Assembly: GCA_020741275.1 (NCBI GenBank)
Contig: DYZK01000109.1
Span: 1 to 64,000 of the forward strand
DNA from: Corynebacterium urealyticum
GTDB taxonomy: Bacteria; Actinomycetota; Actinomycetes; Mycobacteriales; Mycobacteriaceae
Length of the DNA stretch: 64,000 nucleotides
Direction of reading: 5' to 3'
The position numbers and the translations under genes were made by a program. The notes beneath the pieces are model-generated. The model had not been told where the DNA came from, searched no databases, and saw only the letters and a list, made by a program, of their open reading frames with translations. How positions within the stretch are numbered: the first letter of the stretch is position 1; each line of letters starts with the position of its first letter. This document shows positions 40,172 to 48,488 of the stretch, one piece after another.

Positions 40172-41317
40172 CTAGAGGCCCAGGTGCTTGGCGATCAGCA
40201 TGAGCTGCACCTCAGTGGTGCCCTCGCCGATCTCGAGGATCTTGGAGTCGCGGTAGTGGCGGGCCACGCGGTACTCGTTCATGAAGCCGTAGCCGCCGTG
40301 GACCTGGGTGGCGTCGCGGGCGTTGTCCATCGCCGCCTCGGAGGCGACGAGCTTGGCGATGGAGGCCTCCTTGGTGAAATCCTCCCCCGCCTGCATCTTC
40401 GCGGCGGCCGCGTACCAGGCCTGGCGGGCGGCGTAGGCGCGGGCCTCCATGCGGGCGATTTTGAAGCTCACCGCCTGGTACTCGCTGATCGCCTTGCCGA
40501 AGGCCGTGCGCTCCTTGGCGTAGCGCACGCACTCGTCCACGCAGCCCTGCGCCGCACCGGTGGCCAGCGCGGCGATCGCGATGCGGCCCTCGTCCAGGAT
40601 GGATAGGAAATAGGAGAAACCCTTGCCGCGCTCGCCCAGCAGGTTGGCCTCGGGGACGCGCACGTCGTCGAAGGTCAACGGATGGGTGTCGGAGGCGTTC
40701 CAGCCGACCTTGTTGTAGGCGGGTTCGGCGGTGAAGCCCGGGGTGCCGGAGGGCACGATGATCGCGGAGATCTCCTTCTTGCCGTTATCGCGCGTGCCGG
40801 TGACGGCCGTGGCGGTGACGAGCTTGGTGATGTCGGTGCCGGAGTTCGTGATGAACTGCTTCGAGCCGTTGATGACCCATTCGCCGCCGTCCAGCTTCGC
40901 GGTGGTCTTCGTGCCACCCGCGTCCGAACCGGCCTCTGGCTCGGTCAGCCCAAAGCCGGCCAGGCCCTTGCCGGCGACCAGGTCGGGCAGGTACTGCTGC
41001 TTTTGCTCCTCGGAGCCGAATCGGTAGATCGGCATGATTCCCAGGGACACCCCGGCCTCGAGGGTGATGGCGACGGATTGGTCGACCCGGGCGAGTTCCT
41101 CGAGCGCCACGCCCAGGGCCATGTAGTCGCCGCCCATGCCGCCGTATTCCTCGGCGATCGGCAGGCCGAACAGGCCCATCTCCCCCATCTGCTTGACGAC
41201 CTCATAGGGGAATGTGTGGTCGCGGTCGTGCTGGGCGGCGACCGGGTCCACGACGGTGTTGGCAAAGTCCTCTACGCCCTTGCGCAGTTCCTGCAGTTCC
41301 GGAGTGAGAATGCTCAT
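40172..41317 (-). CDS. Acyl-CoA dehydrogenase, FadE19-like
   Basis: A 381-residue FAD-dependent dehydrogenase. FAD/substrate motifs FGLTEPEAGSDAGG and the C-terminal QVHGGYGFMNEY are clear. The glutamate E365 in IGEGTTE sits at the position of the catalytic base of short/medium-chain enzymes. Isovaleryl-CoA dehydrogenases usually have a different residue there and use a base from another helix. So, although the operon context suggests isovaleryl-CoA or another branched acyl-CoA, the active-site layout is of the SCAD/MCAD type. It lies 56 bp after accA1. Confidence 0.92.
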   Translation of the reverse strand: MSILTPELQELRKGVEDFANTVVDPVAAQHDRDHTFPYEVVKQMGEMGLFGLPIAEEYGGMGGDYMALGVALEELARVDQSVAITLEAGVSLGIMPIYRFGSEEQKQQYLPDLVAGKGLAGFGLTEPEAGSDAGGTKTTAKLDGGEWVINGSKQFITNSGTDITKLVTATAVTGTRDNGKKEISAIIVPSGTPGFTAEPAYNKVGWNASDTHPLTFDDVRVPEANLLGERGKGFSYFLSILDEGRIAIAALATGAAQGCVDECVRYAKERTAFGKAISEYQAVSFKIARMEARAYAARQAWYAAAAKMQAGEDFTKEASIAKLVASEAAMDNARDATQVHGGYGFMNEYRVARHYRDSKILEIGEGTTEVQLMLIAKHLGL

Positions 41318-41373
41318 GATTTTCGATCCTTTCGCGTTGTGGTGCTCTTGGTTGTTGGGTGTAGTTGGTGTGT

Positions 41374-43551
41374 TTAGTCGGCGTCTTCGTCCGCAGCGGC
41401 GTCCGTGTTTGTGTCCGTATCGGGATCTACCTCGGCGAGGACGTCACCGGTGGAGACCATGTCGCCAACTGAGACGTTGATGCTGACCACGCCGCTGTAG
41501 GCCGCGGTGAGGGTGTGCTCCATTTTCATGGCTTCCATGACGATGACCGCCTCGCCCTCGGCGACCGTGGCGCCGTCTGCCACCTCGACCGCGATGACCG
41601 TGCCGGGCATCGGGCTGGTGATCGGGGTGTCCCCCGCCTGGTCCTGTGCATCGGCCGCGGTGCCGTGGAATTCTCGCAGCGTGAACGCCCCGTGGGGGCC
41701 GAAGACGTGCTCCCCAATCACGCGCCACCGCTGGGCCGTGCCCTCGTCGATGCGCAACCGCAAATCCGGGGTGGGGACCGGGGGGCCCAGCACGGTGACG
41801 TCGAAGCTCACGGTCTCGCCCTCGACGGCCTCTTCCGAGCCGCCGGGGACTGCCTGGGCAGCGTCTTCCACCTGCGCGGTCCACACCCGCTCGCCGGGGT
41901 TGTGCTCCCCGTCGCGGGGGCTCAGGGTGACCCGGCGCGGGCCGCGCTCCGAGCCATCGTCGAAGCTGTAGACCACCGGGGCTGGCTTGCGGGCGCCGCG
42001 CCAGGAGTCCGCGCTGGTCCACTGGCTGCCCAGCGGGGACCGTGGCGTGGCGGGGCCGTGGGGATCGGTCTCCCCCGCAGCAGTGCCCGACGCGGCGAGA
42101 ATCTTGTGCAGGGCGGCCACGGCGAAGGCGGCTGCCGGAGTCGGCGTGGGCTCGTAGCCACCGACGATCCGGTCGAGCAGGCCCGTGTCGAGCCGACCGT
42201 CGATGACGTCCGGGTAGGTGACGAGGAAGCGGTTGAAGTCCAGGTTCGTCGTCAGCCCGTCGATGACCGTCTCACCCAGCGCCTTGTCGAGCCGCTCGAG
42301 CGCCACCTGGCGACTGGGTGCCCAGGTGATGAGCTTGGCCAGCATCGGGTCGTAGTCCGAGCCAACCACCTGGCCGGCTTGCACTCCCGCATCCACGCGC
42401 ACACCGGAGCCAGTCGGCCAATGGAGCTCCTCGATGCGCCCGCCCGTCGGCAGGAACCCGCCGGCCGGATCCTCGGCATAGACGCGCGCTTCCACCGCGT
42501 GCCCGTCGAGCCGGATATTCTCCTGGCTCATCGGCAGCTCCTCGCCCATGGCGATGCGGATCTGCCACTCCACCAGGTCCACGCCCGTCACCAGCTCGGT
42601 GACCGGGTGCTCCACCTGCAGGCGGGTGTTCATCTCCATGAAGAAGAAGCGATCCGGCTGCTTCGCGGAGACGATGAACTCCACGGTGCCCGCGCCGCAG
42701 TAGCCCGCCGCTCGCGCCGCGTCGCAGGCGGCCTGCCCGATTTCGGAGCGGGTCTTCTCGTCCAGCAGGGCGGACGGCGCCTCCTCGATGACCTTCTGGT
42801 GGCGGCGCTGCAAGGAACACTCACGCTCCCCGAGGTGGATGACGTTGCCGTGGGAATCCGCGACGATCTGCACCTCGATGTGGCGCGGCGTGTCCACGAA
42901 GTGCTCCATGAATAGCGCGTCGTCACCGAAGGAGCTGGCGGCCTCGCGCCGGGCCGAGACCAGCGTTTTCGCGAGGTCCTCGATCCGCTCCACGCGGTGC
43001 ATTCCCTTGCCACCGCCGCCGGCGGAGGGCTTGATCAGCACCGGGAACCCGATGTCGGGCGCGGCATCGATGATCTCCTGGTCAGTCAGGCCCGGCCGGG
43101 AGATCCCCGGGACGGTGGGAACGTCTCGGGACTCGACGGTCGCGCGGGCCGTGATCTTGTCTCCCATCTTCTCGATGGATTGGGCGGGCGGGCCGATGAA
43201 GACGATTCCCTCCTCCTCGCAGCGCTGCGCGAAGGCCGCGTTTTCGGAGAGGAAGCCGTAGCCCGGGTGAATCGCGCCGGCCCCGGCGGACTTCGCCGCC
43301 GCGATGACCTTGTCGATATCGAGGTAGGACTGGCCGGCTGGTGCCGGCCCCAGCCAGACGGCGTCGTCGGCGAGGTGGACGTGCGGGGCGTGGACGTCGG
43401 CGTCCGAATATACGGCGACGGCTCGCAGCCCGAGCTCGTGAACGGTGCGGATGACGCGGCAGGCGATCTCACCGCGGTTGGCGATCAGCACGCTGTCGAA
43501 GAGCTTCGTCAGCGCCCGCGACGTGTCAGGGTTGGCAAGTGTGGACGTCAT
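41374..43551 (-). CDS. accA1: Acyl-CoA carboxylase alpha subunit (biotin carboxylase + BCCP), AccA1-like
   Basis: A 725-residue biotin-dependent subunit. The biotin carboxylase domain (about 14-460) has the N-terminal LIANRGEIACRVIRT, ATP-grasp loop GGGGKGMHRV and EMNTRLQVEHPVTE. The C-terminal biotinyl domain has AMKM with biotin on K676. The protein ends in an Asp/Thr-rich acidic tail. With AccD1 it forms a carboxylase, probably for 3-methylcrotonyl-CoA as in M. tuberculosis AccA1-AccD1. It begins 18 bp after accD1. Confidence 0.93.
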   Translation of the reverse strand: MTSTLANPDTSRALTKLFDSVLIANRGEIACRVIRTVHELGLRAVAVYSDADVHAPHVHLADDAVWLGPAPAGQSYLDIDKVIAAAKSAGAGAIHPGYGFLSENAAFAQRCEEEGIVFIGPPAQSIEKMGDKITARATVESRDVPTVPGISRPGLTDQEIIDAAPDIGFPVLIKPSAGGGGKGMHRVERIEDLAKTLVSARREAASSFGDDALFMEHFVDTPRHIEVQIVADSHGNVIHLGERECSLQRRHQKVIEEAPSALLDEKTRSEIGQAACDAARAAGYCGAGTVEFIVSAKQPDRFFFMEMNTRLQVEHPVTELVTGVDLVEWQIRIAMGEELPMSQENIRLDGHAVEARVYAEDPAGGFLPTGGRIEELHWPTGSGVRVDAGVQAGQVVGSDYDPMLAKLITWAPSRQVALERLDKALGETVIDGLTTNLDFNRFLVTYPDVIDGRLDTGLLDRIVGGYEPTPTPAAAFAVAALHKILAASGTAAGETDPHGPATPRSPLGSQWTSADSWRGARKPAPVVYSFDDGSERGPRRVTLSPRDGEHNPGERVWTAQVEDAAQAVPGGSEEAVEGETVSFDVTVLGPPVPTPDLRLRIDEGTAQRWRVIGEHVFGPHGAFTLREFHGTAADAQDQAGDTPITSPMPGTVIAVEVADGATVAEGEAVIVMEAMKMEHTLTAAYSGVVSINVSVGDMVSTGDVLAEVDPDTDTNTDAAADEDAD

Positions 43552-43569
43552 GGTTGCTCCTTTGGTGTC

Positions 43570-45162
43570 TTACATGCGGAAGATGCCGAAGCCTTGCGGG
43601 GTGCGCGGCGCCTGGGCACAGATGTCGAGAGCCATGGCCAGCGTCCGGCGCGTGTCGGCCGGGTCGATGACTCCGTCGTCCCACAGCCGAGCGGTGGAGT
43701 ACCAGCATGTGGACTTTTCCTCGAACATGTCCTTGATCGGCTGCTCGAAGGCCTCCTGCTCCGCCGCGGACCACTCGCCCCCGTTGCGCTCGATCTGGGA
43801 GCGCCGGACGGTGGACAGTGTCATGGCCGCCTGGGCCCCGCCCATCACCGAGATCCGGGCGTTGGGCCACATCCACAGGAAGCGCGGGCTATAGGCGCGG
43901 CCGCACATCGAGTAGTTGCCCGCTCCGAACGCTCCTCCCGTGACGACGGTGAGCTTGGGTACCGAGGCGGTGGCGACGGCGTTGACCATCTTCGCCCCGT
44001 GCTTTGCGATGCCACCCTCCTCGTACTGTCGCCCCACCATGAAGCCGGTGGTGTTCTGCAGGAAGACCAGGGGGATGTTGCGCTGCTCGCACAGCTCGAT
44101 GAAGTGTGCACCCTTCTGGGCGGCCTCGGCGAAGATGATGCCGTTATTGGCGATCACGCCCACCTCGTGACCTTCGATCCGGGCGAAGCAGGTGGTGATG
44201 CTCGCCCCGAATTCTTCCTTGAACTCCTGGATGCTTCCCTCGTCGGTGAGGGTGGTGATGAGTTCGTGGACGTCGTAGGGAATCTTCGGGTCGGTAGGAA
44301 CGATGTCGTAAATATCCTCCTGCGGCCGCGGCGCGGGCACGGCAGGACCCTTCTGCCACGACGGCGAGGTGCTCTCCGGGAGGGTGGCCACGATGCGGCG
44401 CATGCGGCGCAGGGCGTCCTCGTCGTCGCTGGCGAGGTGATCCGTCACGCCGGAGATGCGGGAGTGCATCGCACCGCCGCCGAGCTCCTCCGGGGTGACA
44501 TCCTCGCCGGTAGCGGCCTTGACCAGGGGTGGGCCAGCCAGGAAGATCGTGCCCTGGTTTTCGACGATGACATTTTCGTCCGACATGGCCGGCACGTAGG
44601 CGCCACCGGCGGTGCAGGCCCCGAGCACGGCGGACAGCTGCGGGATTCCCTTGGCGGACATGTTGGCCTGGTTGTAGAAGATGCGGCCGAAGTGGTCGCG
44701 GTCTGGGAATACCTCGTCCTGCTGGAGCAGCATCGCCCCGCCCGAGTCCACGAGGTAGATGCAGGGCAGGTGGTTTTCTTCGGCGATCTCCTGGGCCCGC
44801 AGGTGCTTCTTCACGGTCATCGGGTAGTAGGTTCCACCCGATACGGTCGAGTCGTTGGCGGAGATCATGCACAGTCGGCCCTCAACCAGCCCTACTCCCG
44901 CGATGATTCCCGCGGCCGGCGCCTTGCCGTTGTACATGTCCTCGGCGGCCAGTGGCGCGATTTCGAGGAAGGGACTGCCCGGGTCCAGCAGGGTGTTGAT
45001 CCGGTCTCGGGGCAGCAACTTGCCTCGGGAGAGGTGGCGCTCCCGCGCCCGCTCCCCTCCCCCTCGGGAGGCTCGCGCCAGGCGCTCCTTGAGCTCGGCG
45101 ACGAGTTCCTGGTGGCTTTCCGGGGCGTGTTCCACGGTGGTGGGTTCAGCGACTGTCGTCAT
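43570..45162 (-). CDS. accD1: Acyl-CoA carboxylase beta subunit (carboxyltransferase), AccD1-like
   Basis: A 530-residue carboxyltransferase with two crotonase-like halves. [21 protein letters not shown], the oxyanion-hole segments around [17 protein letters not shown] and the C-terminal-half [19 protein letters not shown] are canonical for methylcrotonyl/geranyl-CoA carboxylases, which have the GNYSMCGR motif. It is the first gene of the operon. The palindrome at 45232-45249 lies 70 bp upstream. Confidence 0.93.
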   Translation of the reverse strand: MTTVAEPTTVEHAPESHQELVAELKERLARASRGGGERARERHLSRGKLLPRDRINTLLDPGSPFLEIAPLAAEDMYNGKAPAAGIIAGVGLVEGRLCMISANDSTVSGGTYYPMTVKKHLRAQEIAEENHLPCIYLVDSGGAMLLQQDEVFPDRDHFGRIFYNQANMSAKGIPQLSAVLGACTAGGAYVPAMSDENVIVENQGTIFLAGPPLVKAATGEDVTPEELGGGAMHSRISGVTDHLASDDEDALRRMRRIVATLPESTSPSWQKGPAVPAPRPQEDIYDIVPTDPKIPYDVHELITTLTDEGSIQEFKEEFGASITTCFARIEGHEVGVIANNGIIFAEAAQKGAHFIELCEQRNIPLVFLQNTTGFMVGRQYEEGGIAKHGAKMVNAVATASVPKLTVVTGGAFGAGNYSMCGRAYSPRFLWMWPNARISVMGGAQAAMTLSTVRRSQIERNGGEWSAAEQEAFEQPIKDMFEEKSTCWYSTARLWDDGVIDPADTRRTLAMALDICAQAPRTPQGFGIFRM

Positions 45163-45231
45163 CGTGTGTTCCTCCGCTTGGTGTCGGATGGCCCTGCCCT
45201 GCTACCCCGGGTCTCCCCCTTGGGGCAGAAG

Positions 45232-45249
45232 AGTTAATGGCCATTAACT
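45232..45249. promoter_or_regulatory. Perfect 18-bp palindromic operator upstream of accD1
   Basis: AGTTAATGGCCATTAACT, self-complementary over all 18 bases. On the minus strand a TAGTCT -10-like element lies just upstream (45267-45262), placing the palindrome about at the transcription start. This is ideal for repression by the TetR protein encoded at 45403-46017. Confidence 0.75.
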
Positions 45250-45402
45250 GACATTAAGCACAGACTAGCTGAAGTGACGTAGGCCACACATTACTTTTGT
45301 GAAAGAACTTTTGAACCTAGCGCCCACCTAGGTGCGTTTTCGCAGCTCAGAGCCCGAAAACTATCGGGAAAATATTCCCAACAACCCCCTTGAAACGCCG
45401 GT

Positions 45403-46017
45403 TTAGCGCATTCCCACGGCAGACTCCGCAAGGTGCACAGCGGTCTGGCGCGCCAGGGCCGGCGAGGCCCACCCCCGGGTCAGCTCCAGGGAGTTGATCT
45501 GCCCGACCAGCAGCTGGGCCGCCACCCTCCCCGCGGTCCCCTCGTAGCGCGGATCGTAGCTGGCCAGCGCCTCGGCCACCATCTTCAGGATCGCCCCCTG
45601 GGTGCGCCGCACGCGCTCGCGCCCCTCCTCCGCCATGCGGAACAGCTCGCGAGCATGGAGCCTGATCAGCTCGGGTTCCGTCATCGCGAAGTCGATCTGC
45701 AGGTGAATGAGCGCCTGAAGGCGTTCCCGCGGATCGGTAAGCCCGCGGGTGATGGCCCTGGCCTCCTCGAGTAGCTTTTCGGAGATGCCAGTCATGAGGT
45801 CGGTGAGGATCTCCTCCTTGCTGGAGAAGTATCGATAGACGGCCGGACCGGATATCCCGGCTGCTTCCCCCAGATCCTCCAGCCGCATAGCATGGAAGCC
45901 CTTGTCCGCCATGATCTTCGCCGCCGCGCGCAGCAGCTCCATCCGGCGCTTCGCCTTCGCCGCTTGGCGCTGGTTGAGGCCGGTGACATCTGGTTCTGCG
46001 AGGTAGTAGCCGCTCAT
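45403..46017 (-). CDS. TetR family regulator of the catabolic operon
   Basis: A 204-residue TetR protein with HTH at about residues 20-65 (MADKGFHAMRLEDLGEAAGISGPAVYRYFSSKEEIL), typical of the group that includes FadR-like and BkaR-like regulators. It is placed upstream of accD1 on the same strand. In M. tuberculosis the syntenic regulator Rv2506 (BkaR) represses the cluster but lies at the other end, divergently. I used ATG 46017; a TTG at 46026 is also possible, and neither has a clear ribosome site. An AACC-ATATC-GGTT repeat (46025-46037) around the start may be an autoregulatory site. Confidence 0.85.
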   Translation of the reverse strand: MSGYYLAEPDVTGLNQRQAAKAKRRMELLRAAAKIMADKGFHAMRLEDLGEAAGISGPAVYRYFSSKEEILTDLMTGISEKLLEEARAITRGLTDPRERLQALIHLQIDFAMTEPELIRLHARELFRMAEEGRERVRRTQGAILKMVAEALASYDPRYEGTAGRVAAQLLVGQINSLELTRGWASPALARQTAVHLAESAVGMR

Positions 46018-46094
46018 ATTGTTCAACCATATCGGTTAGTAACGATTCACTGAAGTGTTTTTAGGGAAAATCGACCCACCCGCGGCGAACAGCA

Positions 46095-46129
46095 GAAAAC
46101 CCGCGCTGCGCAAAGCAACGCGGGGTTCC
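46095..46129 (-). terminator. Terminator downstream of purH
   Basis: On the minus strand AACCCCGCG pairs with CGCGGGTT (loop TTGCTTTGCGCAG), followed by TTCTGC with a TTTT run. It is positioned between purH and the TetR gene. Confidence 0.65.
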
Positions 46130-46151
46130 CAACAGTTCACTTGTCGAATCC

Positions 46152-46226
46152 ACGCAGCGAAACCGCGAAAAACCACTAAGATCCGGGCTTCGCTGCGTAG
46201 ATCCGGCTGCGTGAAGCGCCGGATCT
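46152..46226. repeat. Two nested inverted repeats after purH
   Basis: ACGCAGCGAA (about 46153-46162) pairs with TTCGCTGCGT (46189-46198), and AGATCCGG (46199-46206) with CCGGATCT (46219-46226). ATCCGG recurs three times in the interval. These could be part of a composite terminator. I see nothing else in the 205-bp gap. Confidence 0.5.
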
Positions 46227-46231
46227 AGCTG

Positions 46232-47845
46232 TTAGTGCGAGAAGTGGCGCTCCCCGGTGAGATACATCGTCACGCCCGCCTTCGTGGCGGCCTCAATGAC
46301 CTCAGCGTCGCGGACGGAACCACCCGGCTGGACGACGGCGCGCACGCCAGCGTTGGCGAGCACCTCGAAGCCATCAGCGAATGGGAAGAAGGCGTCGGAC
46401 GCGGCGACCGCGCCCTTGGCGCGCTCGGCGCCGTCGGACAGGGTGTTAGCGCGCTCCACGGCGAGCTTCGCAGCGTCCACGCGGTTGACCTGCCCCATGC
46501 CCACGCCCACGGTCGCACCGTCGGCGGCGAGCAGGATGGCGTTGGACTTCACGGCGCGCACGGAGCGCCACGCGAACTCCAGCTCGGCGAGGGTGGCCTC
46601 GTCGGCCGGCTCGCCGGCAGCCAGCGTCCAGTTGGCCGGGGCGTCGCCCTTGGCGTCGATGACGTCGCGCTCCTGCAGCAGCAGCCCGCCGGAGATCGGG
46701 CGGGACTCGATGGTCGCGCGGGTCGGGGCGGCGGCCTTGAGGATGCGGATGTTCTTCTTCTGGCTCAGGATCTCGATCGCGCCGTCCTCGTAGTCCGGGG
46801 CGACGATGACCTCGGTGAAGATCTCCGCGACCTGCTTGGCCATCTCCACGCTGACCGGGCGGTTCACGGCGATGACGCCGCCGAAGGCGGACATCGGGTC
46901 ACAGGCGTGCGCGGCGCGGTGGGCGGCAGCGATGGATTCCTCGGACACAGCGATGCCACACGGGTTGGCGTGCTTGATGATCGCAACGGCCGGGCGCTCG
47001 TGATCCCAGGCGGCGCGCCACGCGGCGTCGGCGTCCGTGTAGTTGTTGTAGGACATCTCCTTGCCGTGGAACTGCTCGGCCTGCGCCAGGCCAGGCTCCT
47101 CTCCCGGCGCGGTGTAGACCGCGGCCTTCTGGTGCGGGTTCTCGCCGTAGCGCAGGTCGTGGGCCTTCTCATAGGAGGCGCCGGACCAGGCCGGGAACTG
47201 CTCGTCATCCTTGCCAACCTGGGCGGTCAGCCAGCTGGCTACCGCGACATCGTAGGAGGCGGTGTGCTGGAAGGCCTTCATGGCCAGCTCGGTGCGCTGC
47301 GCGAGGGTGAAGCCCCCCTCCTTCGCAGCAGCGACGACCTCGTCGTAGCTGGTCGGATCCACGACGACGCCGACGGAGGCGTGGTTCTTCGCGGCGGCGC
47401 GCACCATCGACGGGCCGCCGATGTCGATCTGCTCGATGACCTCGTCGTAGGAGGCCCCCGAGGCGACGGTCTGGGTGAACGGGTATAGGTTGACGACCAC
47501 CAGCTCGAAGGGCTCGATCTCCAGCTCCTTGAGCTGGTCGAGGTGATCCTGCTTGCGGGTGTCGGCGAGGATGCCGGAGTGCACGCGTGGGTGCAGGGTC
47601 TTCACACGCCCCTCGAGGACCTCGGGGAAACCGGTGAGCTGTTCCACCTCGATGACGGGCACGCCGGCATCAGCGATCTTCTTGGCGGTCGAGCCGGTGG
47701 AGACAATCTCCACCCCGGCGGCGTGCAAGCCCTGCGCGAGCTCCTCCAGGCCGGTCTTGTCGTACACGCTGACCAGGGCGCGGCGGATAGGCTTGCGCTC
47801 GCCGATTGCCTGCGCTGGGTTCTTAGAATTCGAAAGTTCAGTCAT
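46232..47845 (-). CDS. purH: Bifunctional AICAR transformylase/IMP cyclohydrolase
   Basis: A 537-residue enzyme for the last two steps of IMP synthesis. The N-terminal MGS-like cyclohydrolase domain (about 20-160) has [16 protein letters not shown] and [19 protein letters not shown]. The C-terminal transformylase has [32 protein letters not shown] and near the end [10 protein letters not shown] and VQPGGSVRD. It overlaps purN by 8 bp, and a terminator follows at about 46.1 kb. Confidence 0.97.
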   Translation of the reverse strand: MTELSNSKNPAQAIGERKPIRRALVSVYDKTGLEELAQGLHAAGVEIVSTGSTAKKIADAGVPVIEVEQLTGFPEVLEGRVKTLHPRVHSGILADTRKQDHLDQLKELEIEPFELVVVNLYPFTQTVASGASYDEVIEQIDIGGPSMVRAAAKNHASVGVVVDPTSYDEVVAAAKEGGFTLAQRTELAMKAFQHTASYDVAVASWLTAQVGKDDEQFPAWSGASYEKAHDLRYGENPHQKAAVYTAPGEEPGLAQAEQFHGKEMSYNNYTDADAAWRAAWDHERPAVAIIKHANPCGIAVSEESIAAAHRAAHACDPMSAFGGVIAVNRPVSVEMAKQVAEIFTEVIVAPDYEDGAIEILSQKKNIRILKAAAPTRATIESRPISGGLLLQERDVIDAKGDAPANWTLAAGEPADEATLAELEFAWRSVRAVKSNAILLAADGATVGVGMGQVNRVDAAKLAVERANTLSDGAERAKGAVAASDAFFPFADGFEVLANAGVRAVVQPGGSVRDAEVIEAATKAGVTMYLTGERHFSH

Positions 47846-48488
47846 TGCTGCTGATCTGGGCCTTTCGTCCCTCGATGGTGAGTCCGTTTCCTGCGATCTC
47901 GTGCAGGACCTGCACGATCAAACGCCGCTCCACGTGCTTAATTTTTTCGTGCAACGATTCCACTTTATCGCTTGGGTGGACGTTTACCGCTTCCTGCGCC
48001 ACGATCGGGCCGGAATCAACCCCGGCGTCCACCACGTGCACGGTCGAGCCGGTGACTTTCACGCCGTATTCGATAGCGTCCACGACCGCCTGTGCGCCCG
48101 GGAAAGAGGGCAGCAGCGCGGGGTGGGTGTTGATGATGCGACCTGGGAAGCGATCCACGACTTCCGCGCCGATGATGCGCATAAACCCGGCGGAGACGAT
48201 GAGGTCAGCGTCCCAGCTTTCCAGCGCCGCAATGAGGTCGCGGTTCCACTGCTCACGGTCGGTGACCTTGGGGACGTATTCCACCTTGAAGCTGGACACC
48301 CCCGCCTTCTCGGCTCGTTCAAGCGCAGTGCAGTCGCGGTCCGCCCCGATGGCGAGCAGCTCCACCTTCGCCGGGTCCAGGTTGTCGATGAGGGCCTGGA
48401 CGAGCGTGCCGGAGCCGGAGGCCAGCGCAACGATGCGCAGCGGCCGGCCCTGGGGCGCGGGCAGTGTGATGTGGAAATTCTGGCTCAT
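47838..48488 (-). CDS. purN: Phosphoribosylglycinamide formyltransferase
   Basis: A 216-residue folate-dependent GAR transformylase. The phosphate-binding [15 protein letters not shown], the catalytic [12 protein letters not shown] (Asn and His) and [12 protein letters not shown] (Asp) are all present. Its ATG at 48488 overlaps the stop of the DUF6350 gene by one base (TAATG), and its 3' end overlaps purH, so the three genes form a tight unit. Confidence 0.96.
   Translation of the reverse strand: MSQNFHITLPAPQGRPLRIVALASGSGTLVQALIDNLDPAKVELLAIGADRDCTALERAEKAGVSSFKVEYVPKVTDREQWNRDLIAALESWDADLIVSAGFMRIIGAEVVDRFPGRIINTHPALLPSFPGAQAVVDAIEYGVKVTGSTVHVVDAGVDSGPIVAQEAVNVHPSDKVESLHEKIKHVERRLIVQVLHEIAGNGLTIEGRKAQISSND

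Noticed and set aside
42997-45237. 746-codon plus-strand ORF opposite accA1-accD1
   Set aside because: It mirrors the codon structure of two certain carboxylase genes; its translation is Gly/Asp/Val/Leu-rich without any domain. The same holds for other long antisense frames such as 34315-36183, 41515-42915, 31206-32207 and 8795-10393.
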